Part shown: in pieces, positions 51,574 to 60,572 of the stretch
How positions within the stretch are numbered: the first letter of the stretch is position 1
How the letters are laid out: every line of letters begins with the position of its first letter
From: Gammaproteobacteria bacterium
GTDB lineage: Bacteria; Pseudomonadota; Gammaproteobacteria; Pseudomonadales; Azotimanducaceae
Length of the DNA stretch: 64,000 nt
Assembly: GCA_026707045.1 (NCBI GenBank)
Contig: JAPOXO010000118.1
Location: 39,135-103,134 of the forward strand
Direction of reading: 5' to 3'
Translations under genes and position numbers: made by a program
The notes under the pieces: model-generated
What the model saw: the letters and a program-made list of their open reading frames with translations, nothing else
Database searches by the model: none
Told to the model about the DNA's origin: nothing

Positions 51574-53130
51574 ATGAGCTGGCAGAAGGAAGTCAAAGAA
51601 ATTGCGCATCGGCGTGAATTGCGTAAACAAATGGGCGGTCCGGAAGGGATCGAGCGGCAGCGAAAGAGAGGGAAGCTTACGGTTCGAGAACGTATCGATG
51701 CTTTGGTGGACCCGGGAGGTTTCGAAGAGTTTTATTCCTTGGCCGGAGCTGCGCGTTACGGACAAGAGAACGAGCTGGTTTCGTTCATGCCCCGAGGAGT
51801 TGTGGAAGGCATGGCCAAGATTAATGGTCGAAAGGTTGTCGTTACGGCAGGAGACTTCACCGTTCGCGGAGGGTCCGGAGGTGGTTCGGGAGGACTGGGA
51901 GGTGAACCTGCCTCGAACGAAAGAGCACGTCAGTGGATGATACCGTACGTTCGATTGCTAGATGCGGCTGGTGGCAGCGTTCGCAGCTTTCAGGAGATGG
52001 GACGCACTTACTTGCCCGATGGAAATCATGGATCGGCTGTCGATGTTGATCTCTTGTCTCAAGTACCAGTTGTTTCGGCTGTGATGGGATCTGTCGCGGG
52101 ACTTCCGGCTGTCAATGCGTGCCTTGCACATTTCAATGTAATGGTGAAGGATACAGCCCAGCTGTTTCCTGGAGGACCCCCGGTCGTCAAGGCGGCCTTA
52201 GGCTACGACATATCCAAGGAGGAATTGGGAGGTCCCCACATTCACACAAGAGTTAGCGGGTCCATTGACAATCTCGCTGAATCGGAGGAAGATGCATTTG
52301 AACAAATTCGTCGCTTTCTGAGCTACCTTCCATCCAATGTTCACGAGATGGCTCCACGTACTTCGATCGAAGATCCCGTGGACCGTGCCGAAGAAGAGCT
52401 TTTGGAGATTATTCCTAGGGATCGAAGAAAGATCTTCAACACTCATGCACTCGTAAACGCAGTTTTAGACATTGGAAGCTTTTTTGAAATCTCGCCACGC
52501 TATGGAAGAGCCAGAGTGGTAGGACTTGGTCGTCTGAATGGATACCCCGTTGGAGTAATGGCGAACAATCCAAAGTTCAGTGGCGGCGCTACGGACGTAG
52601 CAGCAGGCAACAAAGTAATTCGTCTGTTGGAGCTTTGCGATTTGTTTCATCTGCCAATTGTGAGCTTTGCTGATGAACCGGGCTTTATGGTTGGATTGGA
52701 ATCCGAGAAAGCCGGTATAGAAAGAGCTGGAGCCGCTTTGGTTGCCGCGACCTGTAGAAGTCGAATGCCGTGGCTCACAATCGTAATAGGTCGACTGTAT
52801 GGGGTGGCAGGTCAGTGTCATCACCGTCCGACTGGAATGTTTCGACGCTATGCTTGGCCTTCGGCTTCCTGGGGGTCTATGCACATCACTGGAGGCGCGG
52901 CGGCTGCATATCGGCGAGAGATTGAGTCAGCTCCGAATCCGGAAGAGAAATTAAAAGAAATAGAGGCTCGACTGAACGCCATAGCTTCTCCGTTTCGCAC
53001 CGCTGAAGCGACTGGGCAAGACATTATCGATCCGCGTGAAACTCGAGCGTATGCTTGCGAGTTCGTTGCCGACGCTCAACGGGTTCTGCGGCAGCAAGTC
53101 AACGAAACACCCCGTCCATACCGCCTGTAG
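51574..53130 (+). CDS. Acyl-CoA carboxylase carboxyltransferase (beta) subunit
   Basis: 518 residues with the N- and C-terminal crotonase-type carboxyltransferase domains. Recognisable parts are GIERQRKRGKLTVRERIDAL, YLPDGNHGSAV and LYGVAGQCHHRPTG. Carboxylates a short or branched acyl-CoA (propionyl- or methylcrotonyl-type) using carboxybiotin. A biotin carboxylase/carrier subunit is not encoded next to it, so the partner is elsewhere. ATG 51574 follows GAGGGTGG; a TTG four codons earlier is in frame. Convergent with rsgA. Confidence 0.9.
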   Translation: MSWQKEVKEIAHRRELRKQMGGPEGIERQRKRGKLTVRERIDALVDPGGFEEFYSLAGAARYGQENELVSFMPRGVVEGMAKINGRKVVVTAGDFTVRGGSGGGSGGLGGEPASNERARQWMIPYVRLLDAAGGSVRSFQEMGRTYLPDGNHGSAVDVDLLSQVPVVSAVMGSVAGLPAVNACLAHFNVMVKDTAQLFPGGPPVVKAALGYDISKEELGGPHIHTRVSGSIDNLAESEEDAFEQIRRFLSYLPSNVHEMAPRTSIEDPVDRAEEELLEIIPRDRRKIFNTHALVNAVLDIGSFFEISPRYGRARVVGLGRLNGYPVGVMANNPKFSGGATDVAAGNKVIRLLELCDLFHLPIVSFADEPGFMVGLESEKAGIERAGAALVAATCRSRMPWLTIVIGRLYGVAGQCHHRPTGMFRRYAWPSASWGSMHITGGAAAAYRREIESAPNPEEKLKEIEARLNAIASPFRTAEATGQDIIDPRETRAYACEFVADAQRVLRQQVNETPRPYRL

Positions 53131-53179
53131 CACAGTCGTGACCATCATCGCTACTGGTGTAACAGCACAAGCTTGTGCG

Positions 53180-54166
53180 TCATCCCGCCATCGATAGGTA
53201 GTTTTCCAACCTGCGCTGATCAAAATCACCCGACTCTAGTGCATCACGGACCGCACACCCGGGTTCTGAACCATGCCGACAGTTTGCAAACCGACAAGAC
53301 TCGATAGCCGCTTCGACATCGGGGAAGGTAAGGGGAAGTCCGGCCGGTCGAGTTGCTAATTGAAGTTCGCGTGTTCCAGGCACGTCAATGGCAAGACCAC
53401 CGAACGGAAGGCGAATTAGATTTCTAGATGTCGTCGTGTGACGCCCTTTGGAATCGGCGATGCGAACCGATTGTGTGTGCAGAACTTGGGACCCAATCAT
53501 GGTGTTAATCAAGGTTGACTTGCCCACCCCTGAAGTACCGACAAAGATTCCCGTCGGGGTGCCCACAAATAGAGAAACGATTTCATCGAGTAAAGAAATA
53601 TCCAACGCATTGACAGGAAATACAGGTGTCTCGAAAGTCACCTTTCTCGCGCGTTCAACATAGCTGGCATAGTTTCTATTCAAGTCGATCTTTGTCAATA
53701 CGACCGCTATCTCAACGCGCGAAACTTCTCCAAGAGCAAGGTATCGTTCAAGTCGGGATTCACTGAAAGTGTTTTCGCAGGAGAACACGATGAACATGAT
53801 GTCGATGTTCGAAGCGATAGCTTGGGCCGACGCAGTTCTGGTGCTTGCTCGTTGAAGCTTGTTTTTCCTCTCCAGTAACCGCTGAATGTAATCACCTTTG
53901 TTGGAAAGGAGAACCCAGTCGCCAACGATGGGTCGACGATCCTCGGCACCGTGGAACCAGCGGCCCTGGCTGGGAATGAATTGTTCGTGAGCACCATCGT
54001 CAACCACAATCCCGTTCCTGTGTTCGGCGATAACTCTAGCGGGATGTGAATTCGGCTCGACGTCTGGGTCCATCAAGGATTCTGCGAGTTTTGCGGTCCA
54101 GCCGAGTTGTTCAAGTGTGGAAGTCAATAGCGCAGAATATTCCGATCTAGAAATCGGTTCAGGCAA
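53180..54166 (-). CDS. rsgA: Ribosome small subunit-dependent GTPase A
   Basis: 328 residues. The OB-fold at 55-115 is followed by a circularly permuted GTPase: G4 TKID (158-161) precedes G1 GTSGVGKST (210-218) and G3 DVPGTRE (about 263). The C-terminal zinc knuckle is Cys291-x4-Cys296-x-His298-x5-Cys304. It helps mature the 30S subunit. No ATG fits; the TTG at 54166 is the only plausible start, and the gene has a structured region just upstream. Confidence 0.93.
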   Translation of the reverse strand: MPEPISRSEYSALLTSTLEQLGWTAKLAESLMDPDVEPNSHPARVIAEHRNGIVVDDGAHEQFIPSQGRWFHGAEDRRPIVGDWVLLSNKGDYIQRLLERKNKLQRASTRTASAQAIASNIDIMFIVFSCENTFSESRLERYLALGEVSRVEIAVVLTKIDLNRNYASYVERARKVTFETPVFPVNALDISLLDEIVSLFVGTPTGIFVGTSGVGKSTLINTMIGSQVLHTQSVRIADSKGRHTTTSRNLIRLPFGGLAIDVPGTRELQLATRPAGLPLTFPDVEAAIESCRFANCRHGSEPGCAVRDALESGDFDQRRLENYLSMAG

Positions 54167-54577
54167 ATTTGGGCGGCGAGGAAGGCGATAGTGTGCGGTT
54201 TAATCAGTTGGGCTTTTTGGGAAGAGAGGCAACGTGTCGCTCTCTTCGTCAGTATAGCCCAATATTACGGATGAAAATGCATTCAATCCGACACGAATTT
54301 TGGAAAAATCTGCCATGAATCTTCTCGTTTGTGCACCCAGATCCTGGGTTGAATTCCACCTCCTCGACTACAGCTACCTTGGCCCTCGTGGTTACAGAGA
54401 CAATGGATCAATAAGCCGCGGACATTCAGAAATTTCGCAAACGAATTCGTTGCTAAAAATTGTTATGACAAATAAGCCTAGATTGTTGTACGCTTAACGG
54501 AGGATAGAGAAATTTCTCGGCGATTGCTGTCAACGGATGGCTTGTGCCGAATCAAGGGACAGGGGAGTTTGAATCTC
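54167..54577. other. Intergenic stretch between rsgA and the symporter
   Basis: 411 bases between divergent genes. The left part holds the nested hairpin described at 54208-54262. The remainder shows no gene: a short frame near 54300-54497 has no ribosome binding site and no recognisable protein. A promoter for the symporter is expected here but no consensus-quality hexamer pair stands out. Confidence 0.45.
54208..54262. promoter_or_regulatory. Nested inverted repeat upstream of rsgA
   Basis: An outer 7-bp stem (TTGGGCT at 54208-54214 with AGCCCAA at 54256-54262) encloses a perfect 8-bp inner stem (GAAGAGAG at 54221-54228 with CTCTCTTC at 54240-54247). On the minus strand it would lie about 42 bases upstream of the rsgA TTG start, in a possible 5' leader. 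I do not recognise a known riboswitch or leader class. Confidence 0.4.
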
Positions 54578-55933
54578 ATGAAAGACTTTTTCAGTGCGGA
54601 AAACTTGCATTGGCAAATCGTAGCGGCATTGGTTCTCGCCTGCATCGTCGCAGTAATTCCCAACGTGGGAGATTTCGCCATTGGCGCTTTCACGCTAGTT
54701 GGTTTGTTCAAGTTTATTGGCGGACTCTTCGTCAGTGCGCTCAAGATGATCGTCGTGCCGCTAATTATGGCAGCTGTCGTGGTCGGTGTATCCAATATGG
54801 CTGGACGCGATTCGTTTGGAAGAATTGGCGCCAAAACCGTGGGCTTCTACGTGTTGACAGGATTCATTGCGATATTCACCGGGTTGCTCTTAGTCAACAT
54901 CATCCTTCCTGGGAATATTCCAGAAGAAGCAGCTCAGGAGCTTGTGGCAAGCGTTGAGGGAACCGATTACCAAGACAAGATTGGAAAAGTAAAGGATCAA
55001 ATGGAGGATCAAGGCACGGAAGCCACGACTGATCTGGTGGAGATCATCAAGCGAGCTATTCCTTCCAACGTGATTGCAGCGGCATCGAACGAACGCAATC
55101 TGCTTGCAATCATATTCTTTGGAGCGGTATTTGGCGTTTTCATGGCACGTCTGCAGGGGGAGGTCAGACAAACCATGGACAACTTGTGGAACGGCATTCA
55201 CGATGTCATGATTCTTGTGACCATGTGGATCATGCGTTTTGCGCCAATTGGAGTATTCGCACTGGTGACCAATGTTCTAATTGTTTCGGGACTTGCCATT
55301 TTCCAGGTGCTGTTCTGGTTCTTCCTGACCGTGTTCCTGGCTCTTGTTTTGCACTTCTTTGTATGGCTTCCCTTATTGCTTTGGTTCGTGGGTGGCATAA
55401 ATCCCGTGAGCTATTACGGCAAGGTCGTTAAGGCGCAACTTACCGCTTTCTCGACTGCATCTTCAGCCGCTACCTTGCCGGTGACCATCAAGAGTGCCAC
55501 GGATGCTGGCGTTTCGAACCGAGTGACGAGTTTCGTATTGCCGCTCGGTGCGACAGTGAACATGGATGGAACTGCACTCTACGAGTGCGTAGTTGTAATT
55601 TTCATCGCGCAAATTTATGCAGCAACGACCGGAACTGACTTTGGCATAGGACAACAACTCACTGTCGTGCTACTTGCTTTGCTGACCTCAATCGGTGTAG
55701 CCGGAATTCCTTCGGCAAGTCTGGTAGCAATTGCGATAATTCTGCCTGCCGTTGGACTACCTGCGGAGTGGTTGGCAATTATTCTTGCTGTGGACCGTGT
55801 CTTGGATATGTGCCGAACATCTACCAACGTAACAAGCGATTTGTGTATTACAGCAATGGTTGCCAGCACGGAAGGCGAAGAGTTGGAAGAAATTCGCAAG
55901 GCGGCTCCAGAGGAATCCGCAGAAGCCGCTTAA
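54578..55933 (+). CDS. Dicarboxylate/amino acid:cation symporter (DAACS family)
   Basis: 451-residue membrane protein. The Ser-rich re-entrant hairpin STASSAATLPVTI, the motif LGATVNMDGTALY and the second hairpin with CRTSTNVTSD are the substrate-binding elements of the GltP/DctA/GLT-1 fold. It imports glutamate, aspartate or C4-dicarboxylates with Na+ or H+; the residues do not settle which. The ATG at 54578 (MKDFFSAENLHWQIV) is chosen over 54524, which adds 18 non-membrane residues. Confidence 0.92.
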   Translation: MKDFFSAENLHWQIVAALVLACIVAVIPNVGDFAIGAFTLVGLFKFIGGLFVSALKMIVVPLIMAAVVVGVSNMAGRDSFGRIGAKTVGFYVLTGFIAIFTGLLLVNIILPGNIPEEAAQELVASVEGTDYQDKIGKVKDQMEDQGTEATTDLVEIIKRAIPSNVIAAASNERNLLAIIFFGAVFGVFMARLQGEVRQTMDNLWNGIHDVMILVTMWIMRFAPIGVFALVTNVLIVSGLAIFQVLFWFFLTVFLALVLHFFVWLPLLLWFVGGINPVSYYGKVVKAQLTAFSTASSAATLPVTIKSATDAGVSNRVTSFVLPLGATVNMDGTALYECVVVIFIAQIYAATTGTDFGIGQQLTVVLLALLTSIGVAGIPSASLVAIAIILPAVGLPAEWLAIILAVDRVLDMCRTSTNVTSDLCITAMVASTEGEELEEIRKAAPEESAEAA

Positions 55934-55954
55934 TTGCTCTTTCTTGGAGAAATC

Positions 55955-55982
55955 GAGAGCGTCAGCGTAGGCTGGCGCTCTC
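55955..55982 (+). terminator. Terminator after the symporter gene
   Basis: GAGAGCGTCAGC (55955-55966) pairs with GCTGGCGCTCTC (55971-55982) with one G-U pair and a four-base loop. The stem is very stable and lies about 20 bases past the stop codon. The following sequence ATTCGCCTT is only weakly U-rich. Confidence 0.7.
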
Positions 55983-56159
55983 ATTCGCCTTAAAGATCTG
56001 AATCGCATATTCGAGAAGTTCCCATTCTCGGTTGTGCAGTTCCGGATAGGAAAACTCGCTGTTTCTTGCAGATTTCTGATTCCAAGTAACGAAATATTCA
56101 TAATGATCGTTCATCTTTGTCGATGAGCCTCTCTTACCACCTTTTTCTTCGAGGTACGA

Positions 56160-59100
56160 ATGAAATCTAGTGTCGTCAATGTCTGTGCGAAGACCTCCCT
56201 GCTCTGTTGGGTTGTGGTGCTTTTCTTCGCTCAATCGTCGCTCGCCGCGACATCCGCATCAATTAACGGCTTCGTAAAGGATTCGCAGGGCTCGGCAATT
56301 GAAGGTGCCGACATCACAGTCGTGCACGAGCCTTCAGGCACGACTGCAAGAGCGAAATCCGGTACCGCCGGATCGTTCTATCAGAGCGGTTTACGCGTTG
56401 GAGGTCCTTATGTTCTGCAAGTATCAGCCGAGGGATATGAAAAGTCAGAAGTTGCCGCGGGTTATCTGAAGCCTGGCAATCAGGCTGCCCCCGCCATATT
56501 GTTGAAGTCGACATCCGAGATGGAAGAACTCGTCGTTACCGCGACCCGGACTGGATTGGACACGTTGCTGAACAACGGGCTCGGGTCAGCATATACGTCG
56601 GACGACCTTCAAAACCAACCATCAGGCGAACGGGATGCCATCAAGACGTTGCTTCGTGATCCTTTGGCGCATTCAGCAGGGGAAGGCAATCTTTCAGTGG
56701 CTGGAGTAAACCCTCGATTCAATGGATTGGCTATAGATGGCTCGTTGCAGCAAGACGACTTTGGATTAGGAGAGAATACCTACGCAACCGAGCGTTCTCC
56801 CGTTAATCTTGATGCAATCGAATCGGTTTCACTCGTGGCATCGGATTATTCCGCAAGTGCTTCTGGATTCACGGGCGGACTCGTGAACATTACAACGAAA
56901 TCAGGTGCCAACGATTGGGATGGTTCTTTCTTCTACTACTTTCAAAATGACGGGCACATAGGAGACAAGTACGATGGTGACCGAACCTACAGTCCGGGTA
57001 CGTTTGAAGAAAGAGAGCTGGGATTCACCATAGGGGGCCCTATCGTTGCCGACGAAATGTTCTTCTTTCTGTCCATTGATCAGTTCGAATCTACTGAGAG
57101 CGTAGATTTTCGTCAGTACGATTCCAACAATGGAATTCAACCTGGATTCTTTGATGCTCTTCGAACCGTTATTCAAGATATTTACGACTACGATCCCGGG
57201 TCTCGCCCGGACGTTGCATCGACCCCCGTGACGTCGGACCGTACCCTCATGAAATTCGATTGGAATATCAATGAGATGCATAGGCTTTCAATAACGCACC
57301 AGATCACCAAGGAAACCAGCACATCGGTAAGTTCCTCAAGGTTGGAATCGGCTTGGATCGATATTCCTGTTGATCTAGATTCAACGACGGTCCAACTATT
57401 TTCCGATTGGTCCGAACTTGCGTCCTCGACTGTTCGAATTAACAACAAGAACTTTACTCGGGGTCAAGACTGTCGAGCCGGCAGAGGTGTGGGTGCCATG
57501 GAAATCAGCAACATCAACGCTTCGCAACTCGAAGGTACGCCGCTTGATGGACTATTGACTGGCAGAGTTACGCTGACAGCAGGCTGCGACAGATTTCGGC
57601 ATGCAAACGCATACAACGACCAGCGTCTCCAGATATATGCGGCCGTGGACTATGTATACAACGAACATATCCTACGCGGCGGAATCGAGATTGAGACTTT
57701 CGACCTGTTCAACTTGTTCGTTCCGAGTTCTGCTGGACGCTTCCTGTTCTTTGGCTATTCAGGACTTGAATCTCGAACGGCGCGGGTAGATTACGTCAAC
57801 ACTGTTACCAACAATGCCGATGATGGAGCAGCTTCGTGGGGTTACACCAAGCAAACATTTTTCGGCCAGGATATTTTCGAGCCGTGGCCCGACTTTGAAC
57901 TGACTGTCGGCGTGCGATGGGAACGGTATAGCCAAGACGACAGACCAACGCACAGTAGCGAACTCCAACAAACCTACGGAATTCGAAGCGATGCCAACCT
58001 TGATGGTCTATCAGTTTTCTTGCCCCGAGCAAGCCTTAGGTGGACCGGATTGGAAAATACCGTTATTACCGGTGGACTCGGACTGTTTTCAGGGGGAGAC
58101 CCCAAAGTTTGGACTTCCAATGTCTTTCAGGTACCGACGGTGTTCGCACGCCTTAGCAACGCACAGAACGTCAGTCCTCTGATGGTTCCAGAGGAATTGT
58201 TGGATCGCGTGGGTAGTGCGACGGCGGGTGTTCCCATCGATGTGATTTCAGAAGATTTCGAAATTCCTTCGGATTGGAAGATTTCGCTTAGAGTGGATCA
58301 CACCTTTGATTTGGTGTTTGGCGACATGGACTGGGGTAGCGACTACACATTGGTGGTCCAGTACTTGCGCACCCAAACCAACAACGGATTCTTGTGGCGG
58401 AATCTTGCGCAGACAAACTTGGACGAAACTCAACCCACGGGTACTGCCCCTGATGGCCGAATCATCTACGCAGATCTTGACCGCCTAGACATTTTGAATC
58501 TCACCCAGCTGCGAAATTTCTCGGAAGGCGGAAGCCAGACAATTTCCGCTTCGCTTGCCAAGGAGTACGAATTCGGATTGGATGCGAGCATCAGCTACGC
58601 ATGGCAGGATGTAAACATGGTCAGTGAAGGAACTTCATCTCGCGGAATTTCCAACTGGCGAGGTATCTTGGATGTGGATCGCAATGATCCTTCTCCTAGA
58701 TATTCGCCGCATGCCACAGAACATGCTTTCAAGGTGAATGTGGGCTATGAGCGAGAGATCACGGGTGGGATTTTGGCGCGAGTCGATCTGTTCGGGCGCG
58801 TCAATACGGGTTCTAAGTACACGTTCACGTTTGACACCAATTGGGACAACTCATTGTTCGGTCGAGCTGGTGCTGGCGAGAGTCCGTATGACAACAATCC
58901 GCTGTACATTCCAACGGGTGAGAACGACAGCAAGGTCGTCTACTCGCCAAACTTCGATAGAAGCGCCTTCTTTGCATATATCAACGACAACGACATCCCT
59001 TCTGGCGTGCAGACACCATATTCACAAGAACCTGGATGGAATCAAGTTTGGGATGTTAGATTCCAATTCTCAGTGCCTGGCTTGGATTACTTCTCACAAT

Positions 59101-59423
59101 TTGTTGGTGAAAACACCATCAAGTTCGTTTTGGACATTGACAACGTTTTGAACTTTCTCAATGACGAATGGGGAGTCTTTGAGTACGGCCCAAGGTATGG
59201 TCAAGCCGCGATTATTAGGGCAGATCTAGTCGACGCTAGCGATGTAGCGGCAAATGGCGTCGCTGGTGCAACAGCTCTAAAAGGAGACGCGCCTCGAACG
59301 TCGTGCCTACAACCAAGCGACTGCCTCTACAGGTTCAATTCGTTCCGTCCGTTGTCCTTGGCATTCCCGAATGGACCTCGATCGGTCTACAAGATTCGGT
59401 TCGGCATTCGTATCGACATGTAG
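56160..59423 (+). CDS. Oar-like TonB-dependent outer-membrane receptor
   Basis: 1087 residues. A signal peptide (1-29) is followed by a carboxypeptidase-regulatory-like domain (about 32-115, INGFVKDSQGSAIEGADITV), a plug domain (about 120-255, starting EELVVTATRTG) and a long beta-barrel of the Oar type. Such receptors import large substrates such as peptides, glycans or chelates through the outer membrane with TonB-ExbBD energy. The protein ends RFGIRIDM, without the usual terminal Phe. GAGG precedes the ATG. The DAACS symporter gene lies just upstream but ends in its own terminator, so they are probably separately transcribed. The ligand is unknown. Confidence 0.9.
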   Translation: MKSSVVNVCAKTSLLCWVVVLFFAQSSLAATSASINGFVKDSQGSAIEGADITVVHEPSGTTARAKSGTAGSFYQSGLRVGGPYVLQVSAEGYEKSEVAAGYLKPGNQAAPAILLKSTSEMEELVVTATRTGLDTLLNNGLGSAYTSDDLQNQPSGERDAIKTLLRDPLAHSAGEGNLSVAGVNPRFNGLAIDGSLQQDDFGLGENTYATERSPVNLDAIESVSLVASDYSASASGFTGGLVNITTKSGANDWDGSFFYYFQNDGHIGDKYDGDRTYSPGTFEERELGFTIGGPIVADEMFFFLSIDQFESTESVDFRQYDSNNGIQPGFFDALRTVIQDIYDYDPGSRPDVASTPVTSDRTLMKFDWNINEMHRLSITHQITKETSTSVSSSRLESAWIDIPVDLDSTTVQLFSDWSELASSTVRINNKNFTRGQDCRAGRGVGAMEISNINASQLEGTPLDGLLTGRVTLTAGCDRFRHANAYNDQRLQIYAAVDYVYNEHILRGGIEIETFDLFNLFVPSSAGRFLFFGYSGLESRTARVDYVNTVTNNADDGAASWGYTKQTFFGQDIFEPWPDFELTVGVRWERYSQDDRPTHSSELQQTYGIRSDANLDGLSVFLPRASLRWTGLENTVITGGLGLFSGGDPKVWTSNVFQVPTVFARLSNAQNVSPLMVPEELLDRVGSATAGVPIDVISEDFEIPSDWKISLRVDHTFDLVFGDMDWGSDYTLVVQYLRTQTNNGFLWRNLAQTNLDETQPTGTAPDGRIIYADLDRLDILNLTQLRNFSEGGSQTISASLAKEYEFGLDASISYAWQDVNMVSEGTSSRGISNWRGILDVDRNDPSPRYSPHATEHAFKVNVGYEREITGGILARVDLFGRVNTGSKYTFTFDTNWDNSLFGRAGAGESPYDNNPLYIPTGENDSKVVYSPNFDRSAFFAYINDNDIPSGVQTPYSQEPGWNQVWDVRFQFSVPGLDYFSQFVGENTIKFVLDIDNVLNFLNDEWGVFEYGPRYGQAAIIRADLVDASDVAANGVAGATALKGDAPRTSCLQPSDCLYRFNSFRPLSLAFPNGPRSVYKIRFGIRIDM

Positions 59424-59444
59424 GAAAGCTATTTGATGTAGTTG

Positions 59445-59472
59445 AGGGCCGCCCGAATTTCGGCGGCTCTCA
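59445..59472 (+). terminator. Terminator after the TonB-dependent receptor
   Basis: GAGGGCCGCC (59445-59454) pairs with GGCGGCTCTC (59463-59472) with one mismatch; the interior CCGAA/TTCGG can extend the hairpin. It lies 21 bases past the stop codon and is followed by AGTTCTTC. Confidence 0.65.
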
Positions 59473-59529
59473 GTTCTTCAGCGTTGCTATTTACTCGGTT
59501 TTGCCAATACGCGTACGCGGCGAATCTGA

Positions 59530-60444
59530 CTACGCAAACGCGGATAGCACGTCCGAATCAATCCGTTCGAATATCTCAGATTTTGTGGGAATGCCCGAGA
59601 ACATGATCTCTTCTGCACCCACGTCGATGTACTGTCCGATCAAGTCAATGCAGTAGTTGGAATTTCCGCACACAATCCACGGGCGACGACCAAGTTCTCG
59701 CTTCGCCACCTCGTCGTTGTCTTCGAGACGCATCGGTATCAGTACTGTTCGCTTTATTTCACCCGGGTCACGTCCGATATCTTCACAGTGCTTATGAAGG
59801 ACTGAGATCTTGTGCTTGAACACATCAGGTCCTCCTGGATTATTGAAGTCGATGTTGCAGACATCGGCATATTTCGCACAAGTCTTGAGCGTCCTTTTCT
59901 CGCCGTTGCCGCCCACAAGAATGGGTAGATGTGGTGTCTGAACGCATTGGGGTGAGAGGGGGCAGTCTTGAAGGCTGTAGTACTTGCCTTTGTAGCTGAC
60001 GGTTCCTTCCCCCGCGGTGAACAATAGCTTGATCACGTCGAGTGCTTCCTCGAGCCGATCACAACGTTCTTTCAGTCCAGGAAAACGCCAACCGTAGGCT
60101 TCATGTTCCTGCCGATACCAAGCAGCCCCAATTCCGAGAATGTAGCGACCATGCGAAATGTGATCAATGGTTGCCGACATCTTCGCGAGCAGTCCAGGAT
60201 TTCTGTAGGTGTTGCCTGAAACTAGCAGTCCTAAATCCACCCTCTTGGTGAGGCCAGCTGCCGCGGTCACCAACGACCAGCCCTCCAAAGCCTCGCGATT
60301 GACCACCGGAGAGCCCGGTGCCGGAACCAAAAAATGATCCGACCACCAAAGACTGTTCCATCTACCGTTTTCTATCGCGTCGATGGTCTTGAGAGTATCG
60401 TCCCACGTGCAAAGATAGTTGACTAGTTGAGCACCAAAAAGCAT
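59530..60444 (-). CDS. LLM-class (luciferase-like) oxidoreductase, probably F420-dependent
   Basis: 304 residues of the bacterial luciferase-like TIM-barrel family. The pattern FGAQLVNYLCTWDDTLKT, LWWSDHFLVP near 35, SGNTYRNPGLLAKMSATIDH and LGIGAAWYRQEHEAYG matches F420-dependent LLM proteins. The substrate is unknown. Whether the cofactor is F420 or FMN cannot be decided here. It follows a DUF3500 gene in the same direction after 128 bases, with AAGGA ahead of the ATG. Confidence 0.87.
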   Translation of the reverse strand: MLFGAQLVNYLCTWDDTLKTIDAIENGRWNSLWWSDHFLVPAPGSPVVNREALEGWSLVTAAAGLTKRVDLGLLVSGNTYRNPGLLAKMSATIDHISHGRYILGIGAAWYRQEHEAYGWRFPGLKERCDRLEEALDVIKLLFTAGEGTVSYKGKYYSLQDCPLSPQCVQTPHLPILVGGNGEKRTLKTCAKYADVCNIDFNNPGGPDVFKHKISVLHKHCEDIGRDPGEIKRTVLIPMRLEDNDEVAKRELGRRPWIVCGNSNYCIDLIGQYIDVGAEEIMFSGIPTKSEIFERIDSDVLSAFA

Positions 60445-60572
60445 GGAAAGTCCTTAATGTATGAGGTGGGGAGGAATTTCTGACATTTTACGAACCGGTC
60501 ATTACCGTTCGGTAAGAACCAGCGCATAGTGAAGTTAGTTCAAGATGGAGAAGAACGGCGGCTGCGCGTTGG

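Noticed and set aside
53165..53178. 14-bp palindrome GCACAAGCTTGTGC between the carboxyltransferase and rsgA
   Set aside because: Too short and without a U-tract or conserved context to call a terminator or operator; likely chance.
54300..54497. Short plus-strand frame upstream of the symporter
   Set aside because: No ribosome binding site and no similarity to any protein pattern I recognise.
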